Positions 40,157 to 50,689 of a stretch of DNA of 64,000 nt are shown in pieces; position 1 is the first letter of the stretch; the number at the start of each line of letters is the position of its first letter. Source of the DNA: Vreelandella subglaciescola. GTDB lineage: Bacteria; Pseudomonadota; Gammaproteobacteria; Pseudomonadales; Halomonadaceae. The DNA lies in the NCBI RefSeq assembly GCF_900142895.1, contig NZ_LT670847.1, positions 1,984,001-2,048,000 of the forward strand. Reading direction: 5' to 3'. The position numbers and the translations under genes are program-made. The notes under the pieces were generated by a model, which saw only the letters and a list, made by a program, of their open reading frames with translations, did not search any database and was not told where the DNA came from.

Positions 40157-42057
40157 CCGTTAGCCACCTCGGCCTTGTTCAGCAGGCGATGTTTTTTCAG
40201 GTGAATCAACAGAATCGAGACCGCAGCGGGGGTCACGCCGGAAATACGCGCGGCCTGGGCCAGCGTTGCGGGGCGGGTATCGCCGAGTTTCTGCCGCGTC
40301 TCATTGGAAAGCCCGTCGACCTGGCTGTAATCCAGACTTTCCGGTAGCGGCGTGGCTTCGTGGCGCTTGAGCTTGTCAATTTCATCCTGCTGGCGGTCGA
40401 TATAGCCCTGATATTTGGCCTGAATCTGCACCTGCTCGGCCACGGTGTCATCGCGGACCGGCTGGCCGTCGATACCCGGCAGTGCGGCGATATCGGCGTA
40501 GCCAAGCTCGGGCCGCTTGAGCAGGTCGCGCAGAGTGAATTCACGCGCCAGCGGCTTGCCCAGCGTTTTGGCCAGGCTCTCGCCCGCCGGCGATTTCGGC
40601 TGCACCCAGATCGAGGACAGCCGCTGGTTTTCCTGCTCAACCGCCTCGCGCTTGGCGCTGAATGCCTCCCAGCGGGCGTCGTCGACAAGCCCCAGCGAGC
40701 GGCCAATTTCGGTCAGGCGCAAATCGGCGTTGTCTTCGCGCAGCAGCAACCGGTATTCCGCCCGGGAGGTAAACATGCGGTAGGGCTCTTTGGTGCCCAT
40801 GGTGATCAGATCATCGACCAGTACCCCAAGGTAGGCTTCATCGCGGCGCGGCCACCAGGCATCAAGGTTTGATGCGCGGCGCGCGGCGTTGAGCCCGGCT
40901 AACAGCCCCTGGGCGCCGGCTTCTTCGTAGCCGGTGGTGCCGTTGATCTGGCCGGCAAAAAACAGGTTGTGGATAAATTTGGTTTCCAGCGAGTGTTTCA
41001 GATCGCGCGGATCAAAGAAATCGTACTCGATGGCATAGCCTGGCCGGGTGATGTGAGCGTTTTCCAGCCCTTCGATGGAGCGCACTACCTCAAGCTGAAC
41101 GTCAAACGGCAGCGAGGTGGAAATGCCGTTGGGGTACAGCTCGTGGGTATCGAGCCCTTCGGGTTCGATAAAAATCTGATGGCTGTCTTTATCGGCAAAG
41201 CGGTGGACCTTGTCTTCGATCGACGGGCAATAGCGCGGGCCAACGCCTTCGATATCACCCGAATACATCGGTGAGCGATCCAGATTGGCGCGAATAATTT
41301 CGTGGGTACGCGCATTGGTATGGGCAATGTGGCAACTCATCTGGCGCGGATGCATCTCGCGATTGCCCAGATACGACATCACCGGCGTTGGCGTATCACC
41401 GGGCTGTTCATCAAGCCTGGAAAAATCCACCGTTCGCGCATCGATGCGTGGCGGGGTGCCGGTTTTCAGCCGATCAACGCGAAACGGCAGTGCCCGCAGG
41501 CGCTCGGCCAGTGCGTTGGAGGGCGCATCGCCGGCGCGTCCACCAAGGGTTTTATCCAGCCCGATGTGGATAACGCCGCCCAGGAACGTGCCGGTGCACA
41601 GCACCACGGTGTCGCTATGAAAGTGGATGCCGGTTTCGGTGACAACACCGCGCACGGTGTTGTCATCCACGATCAAATCGCCGGCGGCCTGCTGAAAAAT
41701 CGTCAAATTCGACTGGTTTTCCAGGGTACTGCGAATGGCCGCTTTGTAGCGAATGCGGTCGGCCTGGGCACGGGTGGCACGAACGGCGGGGCCTTTGCGG
41801 GCGTTGAGCACGCGAAACTGGATGCCGCCCTTATCCGTTGCCAGCCCCATGGCGCCGCCCAGCGCATCAATTTCCTTGACCAAATGGCTCTTGCCAATGC
41901 CGCCAATGGCGGGATTACACGACATTTGTCCCAGGGTTTCGATGTTGTGGGTCAGCAACAGGGTTTGACAGCCCATACGAGCGGAGGCCAATGCGGCTTC
42001 AGTTCCCGCATGGCCACCGCCGATGACAATCACGTCAAAGCGGTCGGGATAATTCAA
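40153..42057 (-). CDS. mnmG: tRNA uridine-5-carboxymethylaminomethyl modification enzyme MnmG
   Basis: 634-aa FAD enzyme that with MnmE modifies the wobble uridine of several tRNAs. FAD motif [14 protein letters not shown]; other signatures [20 protein letters not shown] and [17 protein letters not shown]. The start is a TTG at 42057, supported by GAGG six bases upstream and by the standard N-terminus [10 protein letters not shown]; the upstream 36 codons run into the origin region and are excluded. First gene left of oriC. Confidence 0.96.
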   Translation of the reverse strand: MNYPDRFDVIVIGGGHAGTEAALASARMGCQTLLLTHNIETLGQMSCNPAIGGIGKSHLVKEIDALGGAMGLATDKGGIQFRVLNARKGPAVRATRAQADRIRYKAAIRSTLENQSNLTIFQQAAGDLIVDDNTVRGVVTETGIHFHSDTVVLCTGTFLGGVIHIGLDKTLGGRAGDAPSNALAERLRALPFRVDRLKTGTPPRIDARTVDFSRLDEQPGDTPTPVMSYLGNREMHPRQMSCHIAHTNARTHEIIRANLDRSPMYSGDIEGVGPRYCPSIEDKVHRFADKDSHQIFIEPEGLDTHELYPNGISTSLPFDVQLEVVRSIEGLENAHITRPGYAIEYDFFDPRDLKHSLETKFIHNLFFAGQINGTTGYEEAGAQGLLAGLNAARRASNLDAWWPRRDEAYLGVLVDDLITMGTKEPYRMFTSRAEYRLLLREDNADLRLTEIGRSLGLVDDARWEAFSAKREAVEQENQRLSSIWVQPKSPAGESLAKTLGKPLAREFTLRDLLKRPELGYADIAALPGIDGQPVRDDTVAEQVQIQAKYQGYIDRQQDEIDKLKRHEATPLPESLDYSQVDGLSNETRQKLGDTRPATLAQAARISGVTPAAVSILLIHLKKHRLLNKAEVANG

Positions 42058-42129
42058 AGAACACCTCGTCTTGTGCGTTGGGCACGGATGTGAAAAGCGC
42101 AGCAGCGCTGAATGACTAGGGCCGGGAGT

Positions 42130-42545
42130 ATAAACCTCCTGTGGGTAACCGTCAGGTTTTTCCACACCGGGTTTTCTTCTGTTCTGCGCTTTTAGTAACT
42201 ATATATATATAAATAAAAGAAGTTCTATTGTTGTTGTAACTACTGGTGTGGACGAATTCTGTGGAAAAGCCATTATTCCCTTTATATCTCAATCAAATAG
42301 AGCGTTGATAGATGCGCGTGAAAGGTGCGCGTGGAGCGCGGACAAGCGCTGGAGGACCTGTGTATAAGGAGGGTGCTTATCCACAGGCGCAGATAATGAC
42401 AACTTCTCCACCGCTGCATACCGGTGTTGTTACCGCGGCTGTGAACAACCCGAGCGTGTCTTGCGTAACGCCGCTAAACGCCCGCGTGACAGGGCCTGGC
42501 AGGTAAAAAAAGCGGAAAGGAAAAAAATACTATCCACAGGCAAAA
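42130..42545. other. oriC: Chromosomal replication origin oriC
   Basis: A non-coding, AT-enriched stretch next to mnmG with a cluster of DnaA boxes. Perfect TTATNCACA matches are at 42359-42367 (minus, TTATACACA) and 42377-42385 (plus, TTATCCACA). One-mismatch boxes are at 42140-42148 (minus), 42158-42166 (plus), 42260-42268 (minus), 42440-42448 (minus) and 42530-42538 (plus). An unwinding element lies at about 42190-42240. The neighbours mnmG, rsmG, parA, parB and the atp operon are the conserved origin-proximal set, and these genes all point away from it. The placement mirrors E. coli oriC. Confidence 0.9.
42190..42245. other. DNA unwinding element of oriC
   Basis: The run CTATATATATATAAATAAAA at 42199-42218 is the most AT-rich piece of the origin region. 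It is followed by a three-base periodic stretch (ATTGTTGTTGTAACTACTG, 42227-42245) that could act like DnaA-trio repeats for strand melting. DnaA boxes flank it on both sides. The trio interpretation is speculative. Confidence 0.65.
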
Positions 42546-42623
42546 AAAAGCCCGTGAAGCGGGATTCTTGAGGAAAAAAAGGGCAGATAAGCCGTATTTC
42601 TATACCGGGAGAAGACGTGTCGT

Positions 42624-42653
42624 CTTGAGAGGATCTTGAGAGAGCCTTGAGAG
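42624..42653. repeat. Three CTTGAGAG direct repeats in helical phase
   Basis: The octamer CTTGAGAG occurs at 42624-42631, 42635-42642 and 42646-42653, each exactly 11 bp apart, with a degenerate copy CTTGAGGA at 42567-42574. It lies between oriC and the SDR gene, 57-86 bp upstream of that start codon. One-turn spacing suggests a protein binding side by side on one DNA face. I do not recognise the motif. Confidence 0.75.
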
Positions 42654-42709
42654 AAAGAGACCAGCGGCGTTAATCTGGAGCATCGTCTGTCACTCAACAG
42701 GAGCTCAGT

Positions 42710-43396
42710 ATGGATGATCGTGTATTGCTGATTACCGGCGCCTCCAGCGGTATCGGTGCCGCCACCGCCCGCGCCGCCGCCGAGAAAGGTTACAAACTGG
42801 TATTGGCGGCACGCCGCCAGGATAAGCTCGAAGCGCTCGCCGAGGAGATCGGCAAGGACCGGGTCGTCACCGTGAGCTGCGACGTGACGTCGATGCAGGA
42901 ACAGCAGGCCATGGTCGAGCAGGCACTGGAACGCTTTGGTCGCCTGGATGTGGTGTTTGCCAACGCCGGGCGCGGGGGTTCAGCCGGCGGCTTCAGCGAG
43001 GCGGATCATGAGCAATGGAAGGAGATGCTGATGACCAACGTTTATGGCGTCGGCCTGACTCTGCAGGCGACGCTGCCCGCTCTTAAGCAAAGCCAGGGGC
43101 ATGTGCTGCTGACCGGCTCTGCTGCCGGGCGTGCCACCATTCCCGGCTCCATGTATAGCGCTAGCAAATGGGCGGTGACCGGCGTCGGCTACAACCTGCG
43201 GGAAGAACTGCGCGGTACGGGCATTCGCGTCACCCTGATCGAACCCGGCATGGTGGATACGCCCTTCTTCGACGAACGCCCCGCCCATGCCATGCAAGAT
43301 GAGGATATCGCCAACGCGGTGATCTACGCCCTCGACCAGCCCGCCCATGTGGACGTCAACGAAATCCTGATACGCCCGACGCCGGCCAGGGAATGA
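42710..43396 (+). CDS. SDR-family oxidoreductase
   Basis: 228-aa short-chain dehydrogenase. The Rossmann motif GASSGIGAA is at residues about 9-17, NAG is in FANAGRGGS, and the catalytic Ser...Tyr-x3-Lys is in LTGSAAGRATIPGSMYSASK. The basic residues AARRQDK after beta-2 suggest NADP(H). The ATG is preceded by AGGAG. The substrate is unknown. It is the first gene right of the origin. Confidence 0.9.
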   Translation: MDDRVLLITGASSGIGAATARAAAEKGYKLVLAARRQDKLEALAEEIGKDRVVTVSCDVTSMQEQQAMVEQALERFGRLDVVFANAGRGGSAGGFSEADHEQWKEMLMTNVYGVGLTLQATLPALKQSQGHVLLTGSAAGRATIPGSMYSASKWAVTGVGYNLREELRGTGIRVTLIEPGMVDTPFFDERPAHAMQDEDIANAVIYALDQPAHVDVNEILIRPTPARE

Positions 43397-43401
43397 ACCC
43401 G

Positions 43402-43423
43402 AAAAAACGCCGTTGAGCAGGCG

Positions 43424-43426
<3 letters not shown>
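43402..43426 (-). terminator. Rho-independent terminator of the amino-acid ABC transporter operon
   Basis: On the minus strand ACGCC-(8 nt)-GGCGT is followed by six U residues (A-run 43402-43407). The stem overlaps the ATPase stop codon by one base. The stem is short, so the call is moderate. Confidence 0.55.
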
Positions 43427-44182
<756 letters not shown>

Positions 44183-44191
44183 GAGCGGTCC

Positions 44192-44863
44192 TTATTCTCC
44201 GGCCAGGCCTTTGCGTTCCAGCAGAGAAAGCAAGATGGAAAGTGTCCAGGTAATGGCCAGGTATAGAAGCGCCACCATGAAATACACCTCCATGGCGGTA
44301 AAGGTGGTGGCGATGTAAATTTGGCCCTGGCGTACCAGCTCGCCGACGCCGATGACCGAAAACAGCGACGTATCCTTGATGCTGATAATCGCCTGGTTGC
44401 CCAGCGGCGGGATCATGCGGCGCAGGGCCTGGGGCCAGATGACGTAGCGAAACGACTGGCTGCGCGAGAGCCCCAGCGACAGTGCCGCTTCGCTCTGGCC
44501 GCGCTCGATGGACTGTACGCCACCGCGGACGATTTCGGAGATGTAGGCGCCGGAGTTGACCGCAATCGCGGCGATGCCTGCGGTCAATGCGTCGATTGGC
44601 CCGCCAAGCAGCTGGGGTAAGCCGTAGAAGATAAACAGTACCTGCACCAGAATCGGCGTACCGCGAAATATCTCGATGTAGGTAATCGCCAGCCAGCGCA
44701 GCCAGCGCAGCGGGCTGATACGCAAAAGGCCGAAGAAAATACCGATCACAAAGCCGAAGGCAAGGCCGCCAAAGGAAATCAGCAGCGTCCAGGGAATACC
44801 GGGCAGCAGGTGGGGGATTGAATCAATCGCGGCTGCCCAGTCAAAATTGAAGGAAACGTCCAC
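44192..44863 (-). CDS. Polar amino-acid ABC transporter permease
   Basis: 223 aa HisM/GlnP-type permease. Five hydrophobic segments; typical pieces are EIFRGTPILVQVLFIFYGLP and SAEAALSLGLSRSQ-like QSEAALSLGLSRSQSFRYVI. The EAA loop contacts the ATPase. A single permease gene implies a homodimer. The start region follows an attenuator-like hairpin. Confidence 0.93.
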   Translation of the reverse strand: MDVSFNFDWAAAIDSIPHLLPGIPWTLLISFGGLAFGFVIGIFFGLLRISPLRWLRWLAITYIEIFRGTPILVQVLFIFYGLPQLLGGPIDALTAGIAAIAVNSGAYISEIVRGGVQSIERGQSEAALSLGLSRSQSFRYVIWPQALRRMIPPLGNQAIISIKDTSLFSVIGVGELVRQGQIYIATTFTAMEVYFMVALLYLAITWTLSILLSLLERKGLAGE

Positions 44864-44888
44864 GTCGTCTGCTCCTGAATAGGGACGA

Positions 44889-44927
44889 TAAAAAACGCAG
44901 GGCCGGGAGCGCTGCTCTCCGGCCCTG
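44889..44927 (-). terminator. Attenuator-like hairpin between binding-protein and permease genes
   Basis: CAGGGCCGG (44898-44906) pairs perfectly with CCGGCCCTG (44919-44927), with partial inner pairing. On the minus strand the stem is followed by CG and six U residues (A-run 44890-44895). Such intra-operon terminators let the periplasmic binding protein be made in excess over the membrane complex. Confidence 0.75.
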
Positions 44928-44955
44928 AAAAATAAAGCGGATTAAAACGCCATGA

Positions 44956-45771
44956 TTACTCGGCGTCGGGGCTTTCGCCAAACCATTTGGTGTAGATCTC
45001 GTCGTAGGTGCCGTCTTCTTTCATGGCGGCGAGTGCGTCGTTGGTCGGCTCTAACCACTGGCTGCCTTTATGAAAGACAATGCCGTACTGCTGGCCTTCG
45101 TAAAGCGGGCCCAGGACCTTGGCGCGGCCATCCCCTTGGGTTTGCGCAAAGTAGGCGACGTTAGGGGCATCATAGAAGGCGGCGTCAACGTTGCGGCCCA
45201 AAAGCGCCATGTACATGTCTGAGGTGCCGGGATAGGGCGTGATATCAGCGCTGTCGCCGAGTTTTTCCGTGAGGTAGTCGTAGCTGGTGGAGCCAATTTT
45301 AGTGGCGACTGATTTGCCTTCAAGATCTTCGACCGTTTCGATGTCGTCGTTGTCTTCACGCACGATCAGGCGCAGGCCGGAATCGTAGTAGGGATCCGAG
45401 AAATCAACGACCTTGGCGCGTTTCTCAGTGATGGTGGTGCCGGCAATAGCGATTTCCTGGCTGCCGGTTTGTACGGCGGGAATGATCCCGGAAAACTTCA
45501 TGGTGGTCAGATTGACCTCAAACCCGGCGCGCTTGGCCACTTCGTTGATGATGTCCATATCGAAACCGATCATTTCATCGGTTTCCGAATCGAGCATTTC
45601 GAAGGGCACAAAACTTGGGTCGGTGGCAACGTTAACGCTGGGTTTATCCTGCGCCATTACCGCACCGGCGCTGCCAATCCCCAGTGCCACGGCGGCGGCC
45701 AGTAGGGTTTTGGCTAGCGGTGTGCGGGTGCTTGCCTGCTGCATGATATTTGCTGTGTTCTTATTCGCCAT
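44956..45771 (-). CDS. Polar amino-acid ABC transporter substrate-binding protein
   Basis: 271 aa family 3 periplasmic binding protein. The start at 45771 (GGGGAT upstream) gives a signal peptide ending AVMAQD; the open frame to 45888 is rejected. The mature part has VATDPSFVPFEMLDSETDEM, GFDMDIINEVAKRAGFEV and FSDPYYDSGLRLIVRE, the usual ligand-cleft segments. FHKGS and KWFGE near the C-terminus are typical of glutamine/arginine-type proteins. The exact amino acid is not predictable. Confidence 0.93.
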   Translation of the reverse strand: MANKNTANIMQQASTRTPLAKTLLAAAVALGIGSAGAVMAQDKPSVNVATDPSFVPFEMLDSETDEMIGFDMDIINEVAKRAGFEVNLTTMKFSGIIPAVQTGSQEIAIAGTTITEKRAKVVDFSDPYYDSGLRLIVREDNDDIETVEDLEGKSVATKIGSTSYDYLTEKLGDSADITPYPGTSDMYMALLGRNVDAAFYDAPNVAYFAQTQGDGRAKVLGPLYEGQQYGIVFHKGSQWLEPTNDALAAMKEDGTYDEIYTKWFGESPDAE

Positions 45772-45936
45772 GATGTTATCCCCGTATTTATGGGTGCCCG
45801 ATGGAAAGGCGCCGGGATAGCCCCGTGCCTTGACCTTAAGGCTATTGTTGGTCTTTTTAACCTTGGCGAGAAACTGGCGAGGCGTCAAGCAATGAAAGAT
45901 GGCAGGCGTTAACGCTTTATCGACGCGGAGAGATAG

Positions 45937-46290
45937 CTACACCATAAAGGAGGCGCCGCAGCCGCAGGTAGAAGTGGCATTGGGGTTTTGCACGCGAAAA
46001 CGCGCGCCGGCAAGGCCCTCTTCGTAGTCGACGGTAGAGCCGACCAGATATTGGTAAGACAACGGATCGACCACCAGCGTGGAGTCGCCAAACTCGATGA
46101 GCGTATCGTCGTCGGCAACGTTGTCGGCGAAATCAAAGCCGTACTGAAACCCCGAGCAGCCGCCGCCGGTGACGTAGACGCGCAGTTTTAGCATGGTGCT
46201 TTTTTCGTCTGCCATCAGCGCCTTCAGGCGCGCACGGGCGCTGTCGGACAGGAGTAGCGGGGTGGGAACAAAAGATTCTGCACTGCTCAT
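45937..46290 (-). CDS. erpA: Iron-sulfur cluster insertion protein ErpA
   Basis: 117-aa A-type Fe-S carrier. Conserved cysteines are in [13 protein letters not shown] and in [10 protein letters not shown], the C-x(n)-CxC layout of ErpA/IscA. The QYGFDF and C-terminal [14 protein letters not shown] fit ErpA. The ATG at 46290 has GGAG 7 nt upstream; five upstream codons are excluded. Confidence 0.94.
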   Translation of the reverse strand: MSSAESFVPTPLLLSDSARARLKALMADEKSTMLKLRVYVTGGGCSGFQYGFDFADNVADDDTLIEFGDSTLVVDPLSYQYLVGSTVDYEEGLAGARFRVQNPNATSTCGCGASFMV

Positions 46291-46411
46291 GGATATCTCC
46301 CGCAAGCGTCAGAGGAAATCGGAGGTAAAAAATTACCGTGGGTCTGTCAGTTTGATTATGGGTAATACCCAGCAAAAGGGTCAACTTTTGCTGGGGGAGA
46401 AGCGTTAAGCA

Positions 46412-47446
46412 TCAGGGCATCAGCGCCGGTGCTTTCAGGCCCAGATTTTCGTCGAGACCAAACATCAGGTTGAGGTTTTGAATGGCCTGACCCGACGCGC
46501 CTTTCACCAGGTTATCAATCACCGAGAGCACCACGACGGTGTTGCCATTACCCGGGCGGTGAACGGCCAAGCGGCAGGTGTTGTTACCCTTGACGCTGCG
46601 GGTTTCGGGATGGCTGCCCGCAGGCATAACGTCAACAAAGGGCTCATTGGCATAGTAGGTTTCAAACAATGCCTGCAGGTCGTCCGGCTCGGCGGTCAGC
46701 TGGCCATAGAGTGTGGCATGAATACCGCGGATCATGGGCGTTAGGTGCGGAACAAAAGTGAGGTTGATATCGCCCTTGTACGCCTCGGCAAGCCCCTGGC
46801 GGATTTCAGGCAGGTGGCGGTGGCCGTTGGCGGCGTAGGCCTTGAACGACTCGCTGGCTTCGGCCAGCAGTGAGCCTACCTTGGCGCCGCGCCCGGCGCC
46901 GGTCACGCCGGTCTTGCAGTCGGCGATCAGCTGGCCAGGATCAATCATGTCGGCCTGCAACAGCGGCAGAAAACCCAGCTGTACCGCCGTCGGGTAGCAG
47001 CCGGGCACGGCCACCAAGCGGGCGTTCTTGATGGCATCGCGGTGCACTTCCGGCAGGCCGTAAACGGCCTCCTTGAGGAGTTCCGGCGCGCCGTGGGGCT
47101 GGCCGTACCAGGCTTCCCATTCGGGAATATCGCGCAGGCGGAAATCGGCCGAAAGATCGATCACGCGGGTGCCGCGTGCCAGTAGATCACCGGCCAGCGC
47201 GTGGGCGACGCCGTGGGGCGTGGCGAAAAACACCGCGTCCATGTCGCCCAGCAAGGCGGCATCGGGCTCACTAAATGCCAGGCTATCGTAATGGCCGCGT
47301 AAATTGGGGTACATCTCCGCGACTTTTACGCCCGCCTCGGAACGCGAGGTAATCGCCTCGACGCTGACGTCTGGATGCTGAGCCAGCAGGCGTAAAAGTT
47401 CTACGCCGGTATAGCCGGTACCGCCTACAATGCCAACCTTGATCAC
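46412..47446 (-). CDS. argC: N-acetyl-gamma-glutamyl-phosphate reductase
   Basis: 344-aa enzyme of arginine biosynthesis that reduces N-acetylglutamyl phosphate with NADPH. N-terminal [17 protein letters not shown], catalytic Cys in VPGCYPTAV, and [17 protein letters not shown]. The start is a GTG at 47446, with AAGGAG upstream and the family-standard N-terminus MIKVGIVGG; the 77 upstream codons are not credible. It is divergent from the ClC gene. Confidence 0.95.
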   Translation of the reverse strand: MIKVGIVGGTGYTGVELLRLLAQHPDVSVEAITSRSEAGVKVAEMYPNLRGHYDSLAFSEPDAALLGDMDAVFFATPHGVAHALAGDLLARGTRVIDLSADFRLRDIPEWEAWYGQPHGAPELLKEAVYGLPEVHRDAIKNARLVAVPGCYPTAVQLGFLPLLQADMIDPGQLIADCKTGVTGAGRGAKVGSLLAEASESFKAYAANGHRHLPEIRQGLAEAYKGDINLTFVPHLTPMIRGIHATLYGQLTAEPDDLQALFETYYANEPFVDVMPAGSHPETRSVKGNNTCRLAVHRPGNGNTVVVLSVIDNLVKGASGQAIQNLNLMFGLDENLGLKAPALMP

Positions 47447-47567
47447 GTTTGACTCCTTTAGTGCTGTCGCAGTGTATACCCCTATGATACACAATGGAGC
47501 AAGTACAGGCGTAAAGAGTACAAGAGCAAAGACATCATAAGGGCATTCATACAAGGACTTTAATAGA

Positions 47568-49373
47568 GTGGCACGCGGATTCCGGTCATTTTTTACCCTT
47601 GAGCGTTTTCGACGCCAGCTCGCCAATGTGGATGCGCTGCCGCAGCTTTGCGTATTAGGGCTGGTATCAGGCGTCATTACCGGCTCGCTGATGGTCGGGT
47701 TCCGCTTTTTACTTGGCCTGGGGGCAACGCTTTACATGCCCGATGGGGACCCGGAAGCCTTCGAGGGGCTGGCGCCGGCGTGGCGCGCGGCATTACCGCT
47801 GGTTGCGGTGCTGCTGATCGGCCTGTGGCTTGGCCGCCAGACGTCGGCCGGGCGCAAAATCGGGGTGGCCCACGTGATCGACCGGTTGACGTATCACCAG
47901 GGGCGGTTTCCCCGGCGCAACTGGTTCACTCAGTGGTGGGTCGGGCTGGTCTCGGTGCTGGGCGGGCTTTCCGCCGGCCGTGAGGGGCCAGCCATTCATC
48001 TGGGCGCGGCGGCGGCGAGCGGCCTGGGCGAGAAGCTGCGGCTGCCCCACAACAGCCTGCGGGTTCTGGTGGCCTGCGGCACCGCCGCGGGGATCTCGGC
48101 GTCGTTCAATACGCCGATTGCCGGGGTGATCTTTGCCATGGAAGTTGTGATGATGGAATACACCATCATCGGCTTCATGCCGGTGATCCTGGCCTCCACC
48201 GTGAGCGGATTGATTGCGCAGCTGGCATTTGGCTTTGAGCGCCCTTTTCAGATCAGCAATATAGCGCTGGATTCGTTGATCAACCTGCCCTGGATCATCG
48301 TCTGCGGCCTCGGGATCGGCCTGTTGGCGGCGGGCTTTGTGCGCTTGGCGCGCGCCGCCGAGCGGTTGCAGCAGCTACCCATGACGGTCCGCTTTGCGCT
48401 GGTCGGGCTTTTGGTCGGCGGCTTTGCCTGGTTTTACCCCCAGGTGCAGGGGATGGGCTACGACACCCTGGGACTGACGTTCAGCGGTACGGTGGCGGTC
48501 GATGTACTGCTGGCCGTGGCCGTGGGCAAGCTGTTGCTCACGGCGTTTACCGTGGCCTGCGGTATACCGGTGAGCATTATCGGTCCGATTCTGGTGGCCG
48601 GCGGCGCGGCCGGCGCGCTGTTTGGCCTGCTGGGCACCCAGCTGATGCCCGAGGTTTCTGCCGGGCCCGCGGTTTACGCGATGCTGGGCATGGCGGCCAT
48701 GATGGGCGCCATTCTGCAGGCGCCGCTGGCGGCACTGATGGCGCTTCTTGAGCTGACCCATACGCCGAACATGATGCTGCCGGGCATGCTGATCGTGGTG
48801 GTAGCGTGCCTGACCACCCGCCAGCTGACCGGCAGCAAGGGCTTTTTTATCGGCGTCGTACATGACGGCCGCCATCCGTTGCAGCATCCGCTGATGCAGG
48901 CGCTGTCGCGTATTTCGGTGCCGGCGGTGATGGAGCGTAATCTGGTGCGTACCGAGCGGGTGATTACGCCCGACGCCGCACGCAAGCTGCTGGAAACCAA
49001 CCCGGTTTGGCTGGTTATCGAGCGCTCAAGCGACGATAAGCCGCTGCTGGCGCTGAAAGGCGCGGCGCTGGCACGCTGGCTGCTGGAGCATGCAGACGCC
49101 ATTGAACAAAATCCCGGCGACTATGAGCGCATCGATCTGATGGAAATTCCCGGTCAGCGTCTGGAGCTTGCGCCGATCGGCCTGCAGGCGACGCTGTCGG
49201 AGGCGTTTCTGGCGCTGCAAAACGATAACCTCGGCGCGCTTTACGTGGTGCATGGCTATCGCCTTAAGCAACAGCGAATTTCAGGTATCATCACCCGCGG
49301 CGCGATCGAACGTTACTATCACTATACCGACCGCTTGCCCGAAAGCCGCAGCCCCGAGGGGAGCCGTTCTTAG
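47568..49373 (+). CDS. ClC-family chloride channel/antiporter with C-terminal CBS-like region
   Basis: 601 aa from a GTG start (AAGGAC upstream). The gating-glutamate motif [10 protein letters not shown] and helix-F region are present, as is the later [17 protein letters not shown]. The Ser107-type selectivity motif GSGIP is not visible; the corresponding stretch reads [10 protein letters not shown]. The last 170 residues form a cytosolic CBS-like regulatory part. Whether it conducts Cl- or exchanges Cl-/H+ cannot be decided from sequence. Confidence 0.9.
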   Translation: MARGFRSFFTLERFRRQLANVDALPQLCVLGLVSGVITGSLMVGFRFLLGLGATLYMPDGDPEAFEGLAPAWRAALPLVAVLLIGLWLGRQTSAGRKIGVAHVIDRLTYHQGRFPRRNWFTQWWVGLVSVLGGLSAGREGPAIHLGAAAASGLGEKLRLPHNSLRVLVACGTAAGISASFNTPIAGVIFAMEVVMMEYTIIGFMPVILASTVSGLIAQLAFGFERPFQISNIALDSLINLPWIIVCGLGIGLLAAGFVRLARAAERLQQLPMTVRFALVGLLVGGFAWFYPQVQGMGYDTLGLTFSGTVAVDVLLAVAVGKLLLTAFTVACGIPVSIIGPILVAGGAAGALFGLLGTQLMPEVSAGPAVYAMLGMAAMMGAILQAPLAALMALLELTHTPNMMLPGMLIVVVACLTTRQLTGSKGFFIGVVHDGRHPLQHPLMQALSRISVPAVMERNLVRTERVITPDAARKLLETNPVWLVIERSSDDKPLLALKGAALARWLLEHADAIEQNPGDYERIDLMEIPGQRLELAPIGLQATLSEAFLALQNDNLGALYVVHGYRLKQQRISGIITRGAIERYYHYTDRLPESRSPEGSRS

Positions 49374-49415
49374 ACTGGCCCTCGGGCCTCTTCTCTGACG
49401 CGTTAAGGAGCCAGC

Positions 49416-49847
49416 ATGTATTTATGGGTGAAGGCGATCCACCTGATGGCCGTTGTCACATGGTTTGCCGCGCTGTTTTATTTACCGCGCCTGTACGTTT
49501 ACCACGCCATCGCGCGGGACAAGGGTGAAACCGAGAGCATGGCAACCTTCAAAATAATGGAGCGCAAGCTGTATCGCGGCATCATGACACCGTCGATGAT
49601 TGCCGTCATCGTGCTGGGCGGTGTGCTGCTGTACCTCTCGCCCCAGTGGTTGAGCCAGGGCTGGATGCACGCCAAGCTGTTGTTCGTGGTTCTGCTGATT
49701 GCCTATCATCACGTGTGCCTGATTTATCTCAAGCAGTTTGAACAGGACCGCTGCAGCAAACCCCAGGTATTTTTCCGCTGGTTTAACGAGCTGCCGGTGA
49801 TCGCACTGGTAGCCATTGTGATTTTTGCCGTGGTGAAACCCTTTTGA
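49416..49847 (+). CDS. hemJ: Protoporphyrinogen IX oxidase HemJ
   Basis: 143-aa four-helix membrane protein. The conserved His in WVKAIHLMAVVTWFA and the Lys/Arg in MERKLYRGIMTPS match the haem-binding and functional residues of HemJ. It oxidises protoporphyrinogen IX in the penultimate haem step. The stop overlaps the thiD start as TGATG, and hemL of the same pathway follows, forming hemJ-thiD-hemL. Confidence 0.93.
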   Translation: MYLWVKAIHLMAVVTWFAALFYLPRLYVYHAIARDKGETESMATFKIMERKLYRGIMTPSMIAVIVLGGVLLYLSPQWLSQGWMHAKLLFVVLLIAYHHVCLIYLKQFEQDRCSKPQVFFRWFNELPVIALVAIVIFAVVKPF

Positions 49848-50671
49848 TGATGCCGCCGCTTCCCCCTGTCGTACTCGTGCTGGCCGGGCATGACCCTACC
49901 GGCGGCGCGGGACTCGTCGCCGATAGCGAAGCCATCGCCGCCAACGGCGGCTGGGCGCTGACCATTCCCACCGCGCTGACCGTACAGAACTGCCACGACG
50001 TCAGCCGGGTGATACCGGCCGACCCCGAGCTCATGCTGGCCAGCGTTGATGCATTGGCCGATATGCCGGTGGCCGCCATCAAGATCGGCCTGCTTGCGGA
50101 CGCCCCGACTTTGATCGCCGCGGAGCGCATCGTGCGGCGTTTCCCCGGCGTACCGGTGGTGGTTGACCCGGTGCTCAAGGCCGGCGGCGGCGCTGATTTA
50201 TCCACACCCGAACTGTGCCGGCTGTTTGTGGATAAGCTGCTTGCTCACGGCGATATCCTGACGCCCAATCGCCACGAGCTGGCCCGGCTAACGCCAGAGC
50301 TTGTGGACGCCGACGATACCGCCCGTGCCGTTGCGTTACTTTCGCAGGGGAGCCAGGGCGTGCTCGTGACCGGCACCGATGATCCGCTGCCGGAAAACGA
50401 CCGGCAGACGGTCACGCATACCCTGCACACGCCGGAAAGCGCTCGCCAGTGGCAGTGGCCACGCCTGCCCGATACGTTTCACGGCTCGGGCTGTACCCTT
50501 GCCGCCGCGCTGGCGGCAAGGCTGGCCGCCGGTGAAGCGCTGCCCGTAGCCTGCGAACAGGCCCAGCACTTTACCTGGCAAAGCCTGTCACACGGCTATC
50601 GGCCGGCGCATGGCCAGCGCCTGCCCAACCGCCTTTTCCATGATCGCAATGCTTATGCCAAGCTACTTTGA
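49847..50671 (+). CDS. thiD: Hydroxymethylpyrimidine/phosphomethylpyrimidine kinase ThiD
   Basis: About 274 aa ribokinase-fold enzyme that phosphorylates HMP and HMP-P for thiamin. Motifs: LVLAGHDPTGGAGLVAD, IKIGLLAD, VVDPVLKAGGG, LTPNRHELARL and the catalytic GSGCTLAAALAA. Consecutive ATG codons at 49847 and 49850 are possible starts. thiE, usually next to thiD in relatives, is absent here. Confidence 0.93.
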   Translation: MMPPLPPVVLVLAGHDPTGGAGLVADSEAIAANGGWALTIPTALTVQNCHDVSRVIPADPELMLASVDALADMPVAAIKIGLLADAPTLIAAERIVRRFPGVPVVVDPVLKAGGGADLSTPELCRLFVDKLLAHGDILTPNRHELARLTPELVDADDTARAVALLSQGSQGVLVTGTDDPLPENDRQTVTHTLHTPESARQWQWPRLPDTFHGSGCTLAAALAARLAAGEALPVACEQAQHFTWQSLSHGYRPAHGQRLPNRLFHDRNAYAKLL

Positions 50672-50689
50672 AGCCAACGAGAGGACGCC

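Noticed and set aside
37725..42057. parS centromere sites near parAB
   Set aside because: I looked for TGTTTCACGTGAAACA-like palindromes in this stretch and elsewhere in the window and saw none.
42541..42575. Terminator right of oriC
   Set aside because: CCCG-TGAAG-CGGG next to an A-run could end a leftward transcript, but the stem is only four base pairs and no gene reads into it.
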